Below are positions 1 to 7,735 of a stretch of 64,000 bases of DNA, one piece after another. The translations under genes and the position numbers were made by a program. Within the stretch, counting starts at the first letter, position 1, and every line of letters starts with the position of its first letter. Source of the DNA: Chryseobacterium gambrini. GTDB taxonomy: Bacteria; Bacteroidota; Bacteroidia; Flavobacteriales; Weeksellaceae. The notes under the pieces are model-generated. The model made no database searches and was not told where the DNA came from. It was given only the letters and a program-made list of their open reading frames with translations. Location of the stretch: assembly GCF_900156825.1 (NCBI RefSeq), contig NZ_FTOV01000002.1, positions 62,001-126,000 on the forward strand, given 5' to 3'.

Positions 1-818
1 ATAGCACCATCCAGATTTCCGGATAAAATATCGTAATGAATCTCACTATCACGTATTCCTTCGCTATCTAAATCGTTTAAGGATAAAGGCAGACTTTTAA
101 TTTTTTTTAAATAAAGAGCAGCAGAATCTAATTTTTTCTGTAGCAGATAGGCATCAACAATACTGTTATATTTTTCCCGCTTAGCACGATTTATTTCTAG
201 AATAATTTCCGGTGCGATTTTTTTCTGATTAGCCAAATAATCATCTAAATCTTTTATTGCTTTTATGTAGCCTATTATTTTCTTGTCAAAATCACCAATC
301 ACGCCATAAACCAAACCTTCATCACCTCCAAAAATCAATTCTTGAATATTAGACTTGTCTCTGGATTCATACATCCTCTTTTTTTTCAGGCAGGACAATG
401 CCAAATCATTTTTATTTTGAAGAGCATATATTAATGCTATCATATTCAAATTGTTGGCATACATTGTAAAATCTCTCTCTTTTTGAGCATAAAAATTAGA
501 AACTTTTATAAACTGTACTGATTTATCGAAGTTATTTAATATCTCCAGATAATAAATCTCTCCACAGATTCTATAATATTTCATTTTATCTTTGTCAGAC
601 AAATTTCTTTTTGCCATCTCATCACAATAGATTTTAGGATTTTTTTCAGAATAAGATTTTCTGATGAGATCACCTACAGAATACTTTTTCAGAGAATCAT
701 TTTTATTTTGTTTTGGCACTATTCCTTTTTGTGAAAACAGGATGTGAAAACAGAAAAAAAACAATACTATGATGATACGTTTATTTGAGCAGGTATAATT
801 TAAGTAATTGTAAAACAT
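1..818 (-). CDS. TPR-type regulator, N-terminal part (runs off window)
   Basis: The minus-strand frame starts at the ATG at 816-818 and stays open to base 1, giving about 272 residues with no stop. Residues 15-30 form a hydrophobic segment ending in FSQKG, a signal peptide or membrane anchor. The rest is helical, with TPR-like pairs of the type found in Bacteroidota two-part regulators (TPR sensor outside, transmembrane helix, coiled coil, LuxR-type HTH at the end). The gene at 57494-59167 is a complete example of that architecture, but the DNA-binding end of this one lies outside the window. I infer a sensor/regulator role from the layout only. The alternative is a plain exported TPR protein. 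Confidence 0.7.
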   Translation of the reverse strand, partial: MFYNYLNYTCSNKRIIIVLFFFCFHILFSQKGIVPKQNKNDSLKKYSVGDLIRKSYSEKNPKIYCDEMAKRNLSDKDKMKYYRICGEIYYLEILNNFDKSVQFIKVSNFYAQKERDFTMYANNLNMIALIYALQNKNDLALSCLKKKRMYESRDKSNIQELIFGGDEGLVYGVIGDFDKKIIGYIKAIKDLDDYLANQKKIAPEIILEINRAKREKYNSIVDAYLLQKKLDSAALYLKKIKSLPLSLNDLDSEGIRDSEIHYDILSGNLDGA

Positions 819-1298
819 GGTTTTAAAAACTTATAAATTGTTTTTATAGGGTACAGAATTAATTTTTTTAAAATTATCTTTTATGAGTAATTGGTTCATT
901 AACAATGCATACTATATTTTTTCAATTAATGATTTTATATAAAACTGTATATAGGATAAGTTTAAATATTCAATAAAAAATTAATATATCGAATGATAAA
1001 CAGAAAGAGTAATCTGGGGCGTGTAAGTAAATATAAATCAAAGAAATGAATTCTTTATTATCCATTGCAAAAAACAGGATAAAAAAGAAACTGAATTTAA
1101 ATTTATCATTAAAAAAATGTAAATAACAACAATCGGTATATTTTTAAGTCGTTATTTTATATTACATCTTTAAAGAAATCGTGGTATTAAACTGATTGTT
1201 TTATATTTTGAATCATCATAATATAAACACCTCAAAAAAATTGAGGTGTTTATGTGTTCAACTGTTATATTGTAACCGGGTACTTCTTCAATAATTTA
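819..1298. other. AT-rich intergenic stretch
   Basis: There is no convincing reading frame on either strand. The stretch separates the 5' end of the TPR regulator from the 3' end of the broken surface-protein gene. It must hold the regulator's promoter, but I see no clean TAnnTTTG box. The only clear structure is the hairpin at 1223-1253. Confidence 0.6.
1223..1253 (-). terminator. Hairpin, probable terminator of the 1299-5002 gene set
   Basis: A perfect 13-bp stem, ATAAACACCTCAA pairing with TTGAGGTGTTTAT, encloses a 5-base A loop. It lies 46 bases beyond the stop codon at 1299. There is no long U tract after the stem, so termination efficiency is uncertain, and the symmetry would let it act on either strand. 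Confidence 0.65.
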
Positions 1299-2179
1299 TT
1301 AATTGGAATAATTTTCAGATACCCAATATGTACCATTACTTGTAATAGTAACTTTATTTACACCAGCAGCCCATGAGATAAAGTAGTTCCCAATAGCTGG
1401 CTTTCCATAAGGAACCTGGCTGCTGTTTACGGTATTGTAGATAGGATAATTGGTGAAAATATGTGCATATGTTGCAGATGGATAATTTGCTTCATAGGAA
1501 GCATTATAGATCTTTAGTTCTCTTCCTTTGCAAGTCGTAGGATCTGGTAATATAAAATTAGCAGCCGCATTTACTCCTAAAGGATAAGTGTAAGGTGTAA
1601 GATTACCATTAGAATGATTGTAAGCAAGAGCATGGTAGATTTAGCCTGCCATTCTATGATATGATCATCTGCCTGTACTGTATAAGGCGCATAACCCTGT
1701 TGATTATTATTCGCATTATAAGTTTCTCCGGTACCCACTATTTTATGATTGAGTACAACAGCACCTCCTGCTCCTCCTGCGCAGTTCCATTTTGTACCAT
1801 CGAATATGGATAGGCATTTTTTTGTAGTATCGTATACTACCATACCTGTTTCGGATGTTGCTGCACCCAGTGCCTCAATTTGAGCAGTAGTAAGTCTGGT
1901 GGGTAAAAAACCTTTGTTGTTGGAAGACAGCTCTAAAAGAGCTTTGCTGTTTTCTGTGTTTTTATTACCCATCGTTGTAGAACCACTATGATGGATAAAT
2001 ACTCCATTGCTGGTAGCGGGCTCATCCTGAAATGATGCTATTTTGGTTAAATCCGGATTGAAAGTGGAAGTGAATTGTGAACCCGCGGATAAATTATCCG
2101 CAATTAAAGTAGATTGTGCTTTTATATTAGATACCGATAAAAGTGCAAAAGCACTTATAATGAATAATGATTTTTTCAT
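1299..2179 (-). pseudogene. Secreted surface protein gene with one frameshift
   Basis: The upstream frame (2179 down to 1577) begins with a signal peptide (MKKSLFIISAFALLSVSNIKA) and a region typical of Bacteroidota surface proteins: a GFLPTRLTTAQIEAL segment and VVYDTTKKCLSIFDGTKWNC. After about residue 180 it degenerates to low-complexity MLLLTIILMVIL and stops. The -1 frame from about 1640 continues as sensible protein (HALAYNHSNGNLTPYTYPLG ... TYWVSENYSN) to a TAA at 1299-1301. One extra base near the GG at 1634-1635 would join the frames into a protein of about 293 residues. This is either a real one-base deletion or a sequencing error. Function is unknown; probably cell surface. Confidence 0.8.
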
Positions 2180-2213
2180 CTTTTTTATTTAATTAATTTT
2201 TTAAAATGGAATT

Positions 2214-3209
2214 TTATTTAGCAATAAATTTTGTTTGATATTGGTTTTTAGAATCTTGTATGCTGAACATATACACGCCTTGCTGTAACTGATTAATCCG
2301 CAATTCCTGTGTGTTTCTGTTGATGGTTACATTAGATAGTCGTTGTACGACATTCCCTGCTATACCGTAAATAATGATCTCTGCGTTTTGATAGGTATTG
2401 TTCGTAAATAATTGCAAAACTCCTTGTCTTGCATTCGTCGCTACCAGTTTGTTAGATTCTGCATTTATCAAATCGTTGATGCTTTTTTCCGTACCTCTGC
2501 TTATTTTCAGAAGTCCTGCTTTTCCGTCTGTAGTAGTTCCTTTTTTGTCTTGGTGCAGCACAGAAGTAAACAGAATTTCTCCGGTTGCTTCGTGTTGCTT
2601 TTTTAAAGGTAATTGTAAGCCCTGCAATTTAGCAATACTTCCCTTGAGATTGTTAATCGATTCATCTACAAATAGTTCACAGGTCGCTTTGGCAGTGTTG
2701 AAATTGCTTATACGCAATACCACTAAGTGGTCTTCGTTGTAAGTAAAACCATTTACAGCGTTGGCTCTGTTTTCAGGATTTTTGCTGTCTATTAAACTCA
2801 TTGCAAACTGACTTGCCTGATTTTTTACTGCCAATTGTACAAAGCTGTTGCCTTTGTAAGCAGAGGTTGGTACTTTCAGATCCAATAGAGTAAGCTCTTT
2901 TGATGCATCTACATTGGAAAAGTTTACCATAAAAGAAACCAATAATGTACCCTCTTCTTTTGAAACCTTGGTAGAAATACTTTGAGCGATTCCCGATTGT
3001 CCTATTACAAAATGTTTAGTAGTCGTTCCATAGCCAGAATACGACATTATACCTTCCGCAACAAGCAAACCGTCTTTGCTGCTTTGTTGCTTTTTTCCAC
3101 GCACGGATTGCGTGGTAGGATACTTTTCATAATTCTCTGTCCTTAATTCCTGCTGGGCAAAGACTAAGGAAGAAGATAATAAAAGCACCATGACATGGCT
3201 TTTGTTCAT
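2214..3209 (-). CDS. T9SS type A sorting domain protein
   Basis: 331 residues. A signal peptide (MNKSHVMVLLLSSSLVFAQ) is followed by a beta-rich region of about 225 residues that resembles a LamG/jelly-roll fold (VSFMVNFSNVDASKELTLLDL), though I cannot name a family. The last 75 residues are a T9SS C-terminal sorting domain, with the typical YGIAGNVVQRLSN strand and the ending QGVYMFSIQDSKNQYQTKF. The protein should cross the outer membrane through the type IX system and be released or attached to the surface. It sits 34 bases before the broken gene at 2179 and 134 bases after 3344-5002, so the three are probably co-transcribed. Ligand or enzymatic role is unknown. Confidence 0.8.
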   Translation of the reverse strand: MNKSHVMVLLLSSSLVFAQQELRTENYEKYPTTQSVRGKKQQSSKDGLLVAEGIMSYSGYGTTTKHFVIGQSGIAQSISTKVSKEEGTLLVSFMVNFSNVDASKELTLLDLKVPTSAYKGNSFVQLAVKNQASQFAMSLIDSKNPENRANAVNGFTYNEDHLVVLRISNFNTAKATCELFVDESINNLKGSIAKLQGLQLPLKKQHEATGEILFTSVLHQDKKGTTTDGKAGLLKISRGTEKSINDLINAESNKLVATNARQGVLQLFTNNTYQNAEIIIYGIAGNVVQRLSNVTINRNTQELRINQLQQGVYMFSIQDSKNQYQTKFIAK

Positions 3210-3343
3210 CGAATATATATTTTGATTTTAAAATTATGTTTGTTGTGTTACGAGTTTGATAACGGTAATGAAAACATAAAAGCGAATTGATGATAAGTTT
3301 AAAAAAGATTTGCACTCATTTTTTATCCACTTTTAATACTTGC

Positions 3344-5002
3344 TTATAACTGAATCATAGAAAAGTAAGTATTAGCTCTGTCTATTGTAACACTTGCAGC
3401 AGTATTGGCTCTGACTCTGATGAAATAATTTTTCCCTGTTATTAGATTAACTACAGTACTATAGGTATTGGAATTGGTATTACTTGCATTGGTAATCGTA
3501 ATTGTTCCTTGAGAAGTACTGTCTGTTGAATTAAACAGCTCGAATGAAATGCTGTTTCCGCCACTGGTAACTCTGTAAGGTAAGGTAATAAGATGTGCAC
3601 CGGTATAGCTTGCCGTAAAAATTCCCGTAGTAGGATCAAAATTACTGATCGCGTCCGCTTGCTCCGCATTTAAAGTCAATTGTGTAAATCCGGCAGCTTG
3701 GGTAACAACCTGATCCGATGCACTGGAATTTAAAGCCGTCACACCTGATTTGGGATTAGCGATAAGAGCTCCTCCGGATATACCCAGTCCGGAACCTAAG
3801 GTTACCTTTTTTACAACCCCACTGGAATTTACCAATAAAAGTTCCTCACCTGTCGTTACAGCAGTAGTTTGTAAGCCTTCAAAACGGACAGGATTAGCGG
3901 AGGCTGAAACATGTAATTTATTAGAAGGAGTGGATGTACCTATACCTACATCGGCATTGTTTCCCAGAATTAAACTGTTACTTTGAGTTGCATTAGCCTG
4001 GAAGCCTACTGCCGTAGCATTGGTTAAACCATTGCTTATGACTGTTGCTGCACCAATACCCGTATTGCCTGTTCCGGAAGTCATTGAAGCTAATGCTCTT
4101 TGCCCTAAAGCCGTATTCTGACTGCCTGTGGTGTTGGCATTTAATGAAGTGTCACCAACAGCTACGTTATTATCACCGGTTGTGTTATCTACTAAAGCAT
4201 TAGAACCTACTGCTAAATTTCTAACTCCTGTGGTGTTAGACGCTAAAGCGTAAGCTCCTATTGCCGTATTATCATATCCTGTAGTTGCACTAAATAGCGT
4301 ACGAGAACCTACAGCCGTATTTCTGGCAGCCTCTTTTATACTGGGGGTAGAAGTATCATCTCCAGTAATCGCTTTACCGGATTCTGAACCTATTAAAGTA
4401 TTGTCTGATCCTGTAGTAATTACTGCACCGGAACCATGACCAAATGCGGTGTTGTGATCGCCTGTTGTAACGGCAGACAAAGTATTGTAGCCAAAAGAAG
4501 TCTTATAATCAAAGCTGCCTGTTGAGGATACGGAATGCTGAATGTAACCAGATTCTATATTATTTACTTTAAATACAAGATTTTGTGCATCAGTAGTACC
4601 CAGAAAATTGCTTCCTCCTGTGGTTCCCGAATTTCCGGTAAGTCCCCAGAAGTTTCCTGCTCCTGTATTCACTTTTTGCCAGACAGAGCCATCGAAATAG
4701 TAATATCCTGCTGCTGTTATGTTTGCTGTTTTGGGAGAAGAAGTTGTAACTGCTGCTGTGGCGTACACTAAAGTGCCTGTTTGGTTAGTACCATAAAGAG
4801 AATCTTTGGCTTTTAATTCGTTGCCGGTAAGTCTCGGCGCCAGTAATCCATCGGCGGTGTTATTATCATTCGGACTAGCTGTAATATCAAGGGTTGCATT
4901 GGGTGAAGAAGTATTAATCCCTACTTTTCCCAGAGAAGTTTGCGCATGAGCTAAAACTCCCGTCACTGATAATGCGATTAGTAATACATTTTTTCTATTC
5001 AT
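3344..5002 (-). CDS. Adhesin-like surface protein with YadA-head-type repeats
   Basis: 552 residues. A signal peptide (about 1-20) is followed by VGINTSSPNATLDI, the short repeat common in Bacteroidota fibre-like proteins. Residues about 170-345 carry roughly ten repeats of the form NTAxGxxALxxxTTGxxN, as in trimeric autotransporter (YadA/Hia) heads. A second GIGTSTPSNKLHVSA segment follows, and a C-terminal domain of about 130 residues (TQLTLNAEQADAISNFDPT ... ITIDRAN-like strands) looks like a C1q/TNF-type jelly roll. There is no beta-barrel anchor, so export must be by another route. It is probably the first gene of a three-gene set reading down to 1299. Likely role: a trimeric adhesive fibre at the cell surface (inference). 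Confidence 0.75.
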   Translation of the reverse strand: MNRKNVLLIALSVTGVLAHAQTSLGKVGINTSSPNATLDITASPNDNNTADGLLAPRLTGNELKAKDSLYGTNQTGTLVYATAAVTTSSPKTANITAAGYYYFDGSVWQKVNTGAGNFWGLTGNSGTTGGSNFLGTTDAQNLVFKVNNIESGYIQHSVSSTGSFDYKTSFGYNTLSAVTTGDHNTAFGHGSGAVITTGSDNTLIGSESGKAITGDDTSTPSIKEAARNTAVGSRTLFSATTGYDNTAIGAYALASNTTGVRNLAVGSNALVDNTTGDNNVAVGDTSLNANTTGSQNTALGQRALASMTSGTGNTGIGAATVISNGLTNATAVGFQANATQSNSLILGNNADVGIGTSTPSNKLHVSASANPVRFEGLQTTAVTTGEELLLVNSSGVVKKVTLGSGLGISGGALIANPKSGVTALNSSASDQVVTQAAGFTQLTLNAEQADAISNFDPTTGIFTASYTGAHLITLPYRVTSGGNSISFELFNSTDSTSQGTITITNASNTNSNTYSTVVNLITGKNYFIRVRANTAASVTIDRANTYFSMIQL

Positions 5003-5468
5003 GTTTTTATTTTTTTATGATTTCTTGATTTTGACGATTTTCAGATGCAGACAGCAAATGAACAGGTGATACATTAAATGCTTAAAACGTCGGCAAAATT
5101 ACAGTTTAAGAAAGTCTGAAATAAACAAATGGATCAACAAATTATGATTTTGTATAGTGGAAAAATGATTTTAAAATACTGATTTAAAGTGGTTTGTGAT
5201 GATTATGAACGCTTTTGTTCATTATCCCATTTCAAGGGTAAAATGATCAGATGAATTTTATAATCTTCAACAAAATTATAATTAATGGAATGTATGTTTC
5301 TATTAAATATGTTTTTTAAAATAGATTTGCATCCTCATAGAAAATACTTCACTTCAATAACTAAAACCATACGGGGTTGAGTTCATAATGAAGTAACTCA
5401 TTTCTTATCAGAGATGATGTTTTTTCACCTTTCACTTTTTCATTTTTCGTAAAAAAACAAATAGTATT
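5003..5468. other. Divergent intergenic region with a possible promoter and an inverted repeat
   Basis: There is no gene here. On the minus strand, CAAAATTA at 5094-5101 reads as TAATTTTG, a fit to the TAnnTTTG -7 box, about 90 bases before the adhesin start. The best upstream TTTG (5126-5129) is 24 bases away, slightly long for a Bacteroidota promoter. A perfect inverted repeat, ATGAAC-gctttt-GTTCAT (5205-5222), could be an operator between the divergent genes. Both calls are weak. Confidence 0.35.
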
Positions 5469-5903
5469 ATGATATATAAACATATACATATAGGAAATTT
5501 TATAAAGATGCGTATGCAGGAATGTAATGTAGACATGAACAGAGCATGCAATTTTTTTAAATGTCATGAAGATGATATTGTCAGGCAATTCAATAGTGAA
5601 GATTTACGGTGCAATGATCTGCTGAAATGGTCAAAATTACTGGAGTATGATTTTTTTAGAATTTATACTCAGCATCTTATATTGTATTCTCCACCACGGA
5701 GTATTAATAATCTGGCTTTCGTTCAGAATGACTTATCCCAAATGCCTGCTTTCAGAAAGAGTATTTACACAAAAGAAATTATTGAGTTTATTCTCGAAAA
5801 ACTGAAAAAGGGCGATATGTCTAAACAAGAGATTATGGATAAATATAATATCCCTAAAACAACACTTTATAAATGGATTTCTAAATATGATAAAAATGAC
5901 TGA
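5469..5903 (+). CDS. Small protein with two helix-turn-helix regions
   Basis: 144 residues. Residues about 8-65 (IGNFIKMRMQECNVDMNRAC ... LLKWSKLLEYDFF) follow the Cro/XRE-like pattern seen in Bacteroidota regulators, where the closing LLxxSxxLxYxFF is characteristic. Residues 100-140 (TKEIIEFILEKLKKGDMSKQ ... IPKTTLYKWISKY) form a second HTH of the transposase/recombinase type. No catalytic DDE residues are present, so this is not a transposase. The next gene shares the C-terminal HTH. It is likely a DNA-binding regulator or a domesticated transposon protein, and it lies about 1.1 kb before the injection-system operon. Regulation of that operon is only a guess. Confidence 0.6.
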   Translation: MIYKHIHIGNFIKMRMQECNVDMNRACNFFKCHEDDIVRQFNSEDLRCNDLLKWSKLLEYDFFRIYTQHLILYSPPRSINNLAFVQNDLSQMPAFRKSIYTKEIIEFILEKLKKGDMSKQEIMDKYNIPKTTLYKWISKYDKND

Positions 5904-6057
5904 AGAAGACTATATAATACATGGTCTCTTCATTTAGGAAGTATAAAAATATTTTAACGATTCAACAAATAACTTTTTGAATTTACAGACATAAATAATT
6001 TATAAGTTACATATGATTTTTAGTTAACAAATATCATACAGATAAAAAAAACAATAA

Positions 6058-6390
6058 ATGAAACACTTTAGAAAGCCAAATTACAAGCAAATTTATAATG
6101 ACTTATTAATGGAAAAATATCCGCAAAAAAAACAACTATGCGAAAGTTTGCTTTTAAAGGATGAACTATCTTTCATGGATGTTATTAAACTAAACAATTT
6201 AATATTTGGGAATAATAACAATAGTGTCAACCAAAAATTTCGGTCTTATAACAAAGAAAGCATAATGGAGATTTTAGAATATCAAAAAAAGAATAATCTT
6301 AATAATCATCAGCTTGCAAGCCATTTTAAAATGAGCAAGAATACTGTTTCTAAGTGGAAAAAATTACATGAAAGTGTTGGGATCAGGTAA
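6058..6390 (+). CDS. Small transposase-type HTH protein
   Basis: 110 residues. The N-terminal half (KPNYKQIYNDLLMEKYPQKK ... DELSFMDVIKLNNLIFG) is helical. The C-terminal half (SYNKESIMEILEYQKKNNLN ... HFKMSKNTVSKWKKLH) is a clear helix-turn-helix, with the recognition helix around MSKNTVSKWKK. It matches the C-terminal HTH of the preceding gene in form, and the two are 154 bases apart on the same strand. Function is probably sequence-specific DNA binding. The target is unknown and no transposase core is attached. Confidence 0.6.
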   Translation: MKHFRKPNYKQIYNDLLMEKYPQKKQLCESLLLKDELSFMDVIKLNNLIFGNNNNSVNQKFRSYNKESIMEILEYQKKNNLNNHQLASHFKMSKNTVSKWKKLHESVGIR

Positions 6391-6420
6391 AAAAAATGTT
6401 CAGAGTTCCTCCAACAAATA

Positions 6421-6455
6421 GGGTTTTTAAAATGCAACTTGCGTTTTAAAAACCT
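6421..6455 (+). terminator. Hairpin terminator after the HTH gene pair
   Basis: Two nearly perfect arms, GGTTTTTAAAATGCAA and TTGCGTTTTAAAAACC (one G-U/T-G mismatch), lie 31 bases after the stop at 6390. The arm's own T/A runs would give the terminator a U-rich side on both strands. Confidence 0.7.
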
Positions 6456-6926
6456 GCACTCAAAATAAAAATCTAAGTCAGTAAGAAAAAGCTTTCTAAA
6501 TGATAATGAGACAGCTTCTTTCAGACTTATTAAGCTATTGGGATGATCGTTTTTTAAATTTTCTTTTTTTACTTTCATTTGGCTGTAATATCCAATCAAA
6601 CATGGCAACGATAGCAAGAATTACGATACATGGAAATACGGTTTTAATGTCATATCCCCAAGCTGAAGCAATATTCCAATACTAAAATTTTTGCGGTACA
6701 TTAAACTTTTTCGACATACTAATTTTACGCTGTGAAATCTGATGAGGTATAATTTAAAGAATCTTGCAGGCTAAATTCAGCAGGACAATTATAAGCAAGA
6801 TCAATGACAAATTATGGTTTCCAACTCTGTATATCAAGATTTAATCACGAAGATTTTTGAAGAGCCATTTTAGCCGTTTTTTACGTTTTTTTATATTGAA
6901 AATCAAGGACTTTAATAAAAAAAATG

Positions 6927-6959
6927 GTGTTTTCCCCATTATATAATCAGTGTTTTCCC
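6927..6959 (+). promoter_or_regulatory. Direct repeat GTGTTTTCCC upstream of the eCIS operon
   Basis: GTGTTTTCCC occurs exactly at 6927-6936 and again at 6950-6959, a 23-base period (about two helical turns). The second copy ends 51 bases before the first operon ATG. The position suits an activator or repressor site. There is no experimental or family support for the binding protein. Confidence 0.4.
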
Positions 6960-7010
6960 TACGGTTTAATATTATTATGATTTATAAATTCGTTATTATA
7001 AACTAATGTA

Positions 7011-7712
7011 ATGAAAATCATAGAGTTCCTTTCAGAAATTGTTGATGCAATCAATGCAGAAATAGCAGGAACACCAATCGTTGAACTGGCAAACATTGCT
7101 ACGCTTAATGAAGGAGATGAATTTCTTTCTTCCAAATCTTCCATTATTTTGTCGATTGTAAATATAGAAGAAGATAAGATATTAAAAAATCAGACTTTAT
7201 ATAAAAATTATATTCCGGAAAGCGATACCATAGCGAAATACCGAAATCCTGCACAGAATTTAATTTTATCACTTCTGTTCACCTCTTATAACATAAAACA
7301 ATCCGATTACGCTACAGGAATAGAAAAATTAGAAGTGGTAATTAGATACCTTCAAAACAACCGGGTTTTTTATTGGCAGCCTCCCAATAATAATTTATTG
7401 ATAGACGAACCAAAAGGCGATCATGAAAAGTTAATTTTTGAAATCGTAAGCCTAAAAATCGATCAACTGAATCAGATGTGGTCTTATCTCGGATCAAAAT
7501 ATATGCCTTCAGTTTTGTATCAGGTGAGGATGATCCCTATCCAGAAGGAAGAAAGTCTTAAGAATAAAAAAGTTATTAAAAGTTCTGAAGTCCAATTGTG
7601 GGAAAATGACAAAGAAAATTTGGCGGGATTATCAGAAAGCGGAGAATATAAAATAGAAGACGAAAAATTACCCAAAGAAGATTGGAAAATAGTTCCCGTA
7701 GAAAAAAAATAA
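7011..7712 (+). CDS. eCIS cap / tail-terminator protein (DUF4255, Pvc16/Afp16-like)
   Basis: 233 residues. The N-terminal 180 residues match the DUF4255 (Pvc16 N-terminal) pattern: IxxxLSEIVDAIN..., a central strand ILSIVNIEEDKILKN, then PAQNLILSLLFTSY and YLGSKYMPSVLYQVRMIPIQ. In Afp/PVC particles the Afp16-type protein caps the end of the tube and sheath distal to the baseplate and sets final length. The charged C-terminal tail (about 195-233) is not part of the conserved domain. It is the first gene of the operon, whereas afp16 is last in Serratia. The sheath gene begins 23 bases after it. Assignment is by family features and context. Confidence 0.85.
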   Translation: MKIIEFLSEIVDAINAEIAGTPIVELANIATLNEGDEFLSSKSSIILSIVNIEEDKILKNQTLYKNYIPESDTIAKYRNPAQNLILSLLFTSYNIKQSDYATGIEKLEVVIRYLQNNRVFYWQPPNNNLLIDEPKGDHEKLIFEIVSLKIDQLNQMWSYLGSKYMPSVLYQVRMIPIQKEESLKNKKVIKSSEVQLWENDKENLAGLSESGEYKIEDEKLPKEDWKIVPVEKK

Positions 7713-7735
7713 ATATAAACCATAAATACTGTATC

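Larger units (their letters stand above)
6391..7010. other. 620-base intergenic leader of the eCIS operon
   Basis: I see no supported gene: the short frames here lack initiation context and protein-like composition. The region contains the terminator hairpin at 6421-6455 and a pair of identical 10-mers at 6927-6959. It must contain the promoter of the injection-system operon, but no TAnnTTTG box stands out in the last 100 bases. Confidence 0.55.

Noticed and set aside
5361..5588. Minus-strand frame of 75 residues overlapping the first HTH gene
   Set aside because: Low-complexity Tyr/Ile/Phe composition. The opposite strand encodes a convincing HTH protein.
6500..6685. Short plus-strand frame in the eCIS leader
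   Set aside because: 61 residues with no protein-like pattern, overlapping the hairpin-bearing spacer, and no relative recognisable.
7682..7735. Upstream in-frame ATG for the sheath gene
   Set aside because: It lies inside the preceding gene and would add a basic leader absent from sheath proteins. The ATG at 7736 leads directly into the conserved TPGVYIDE.
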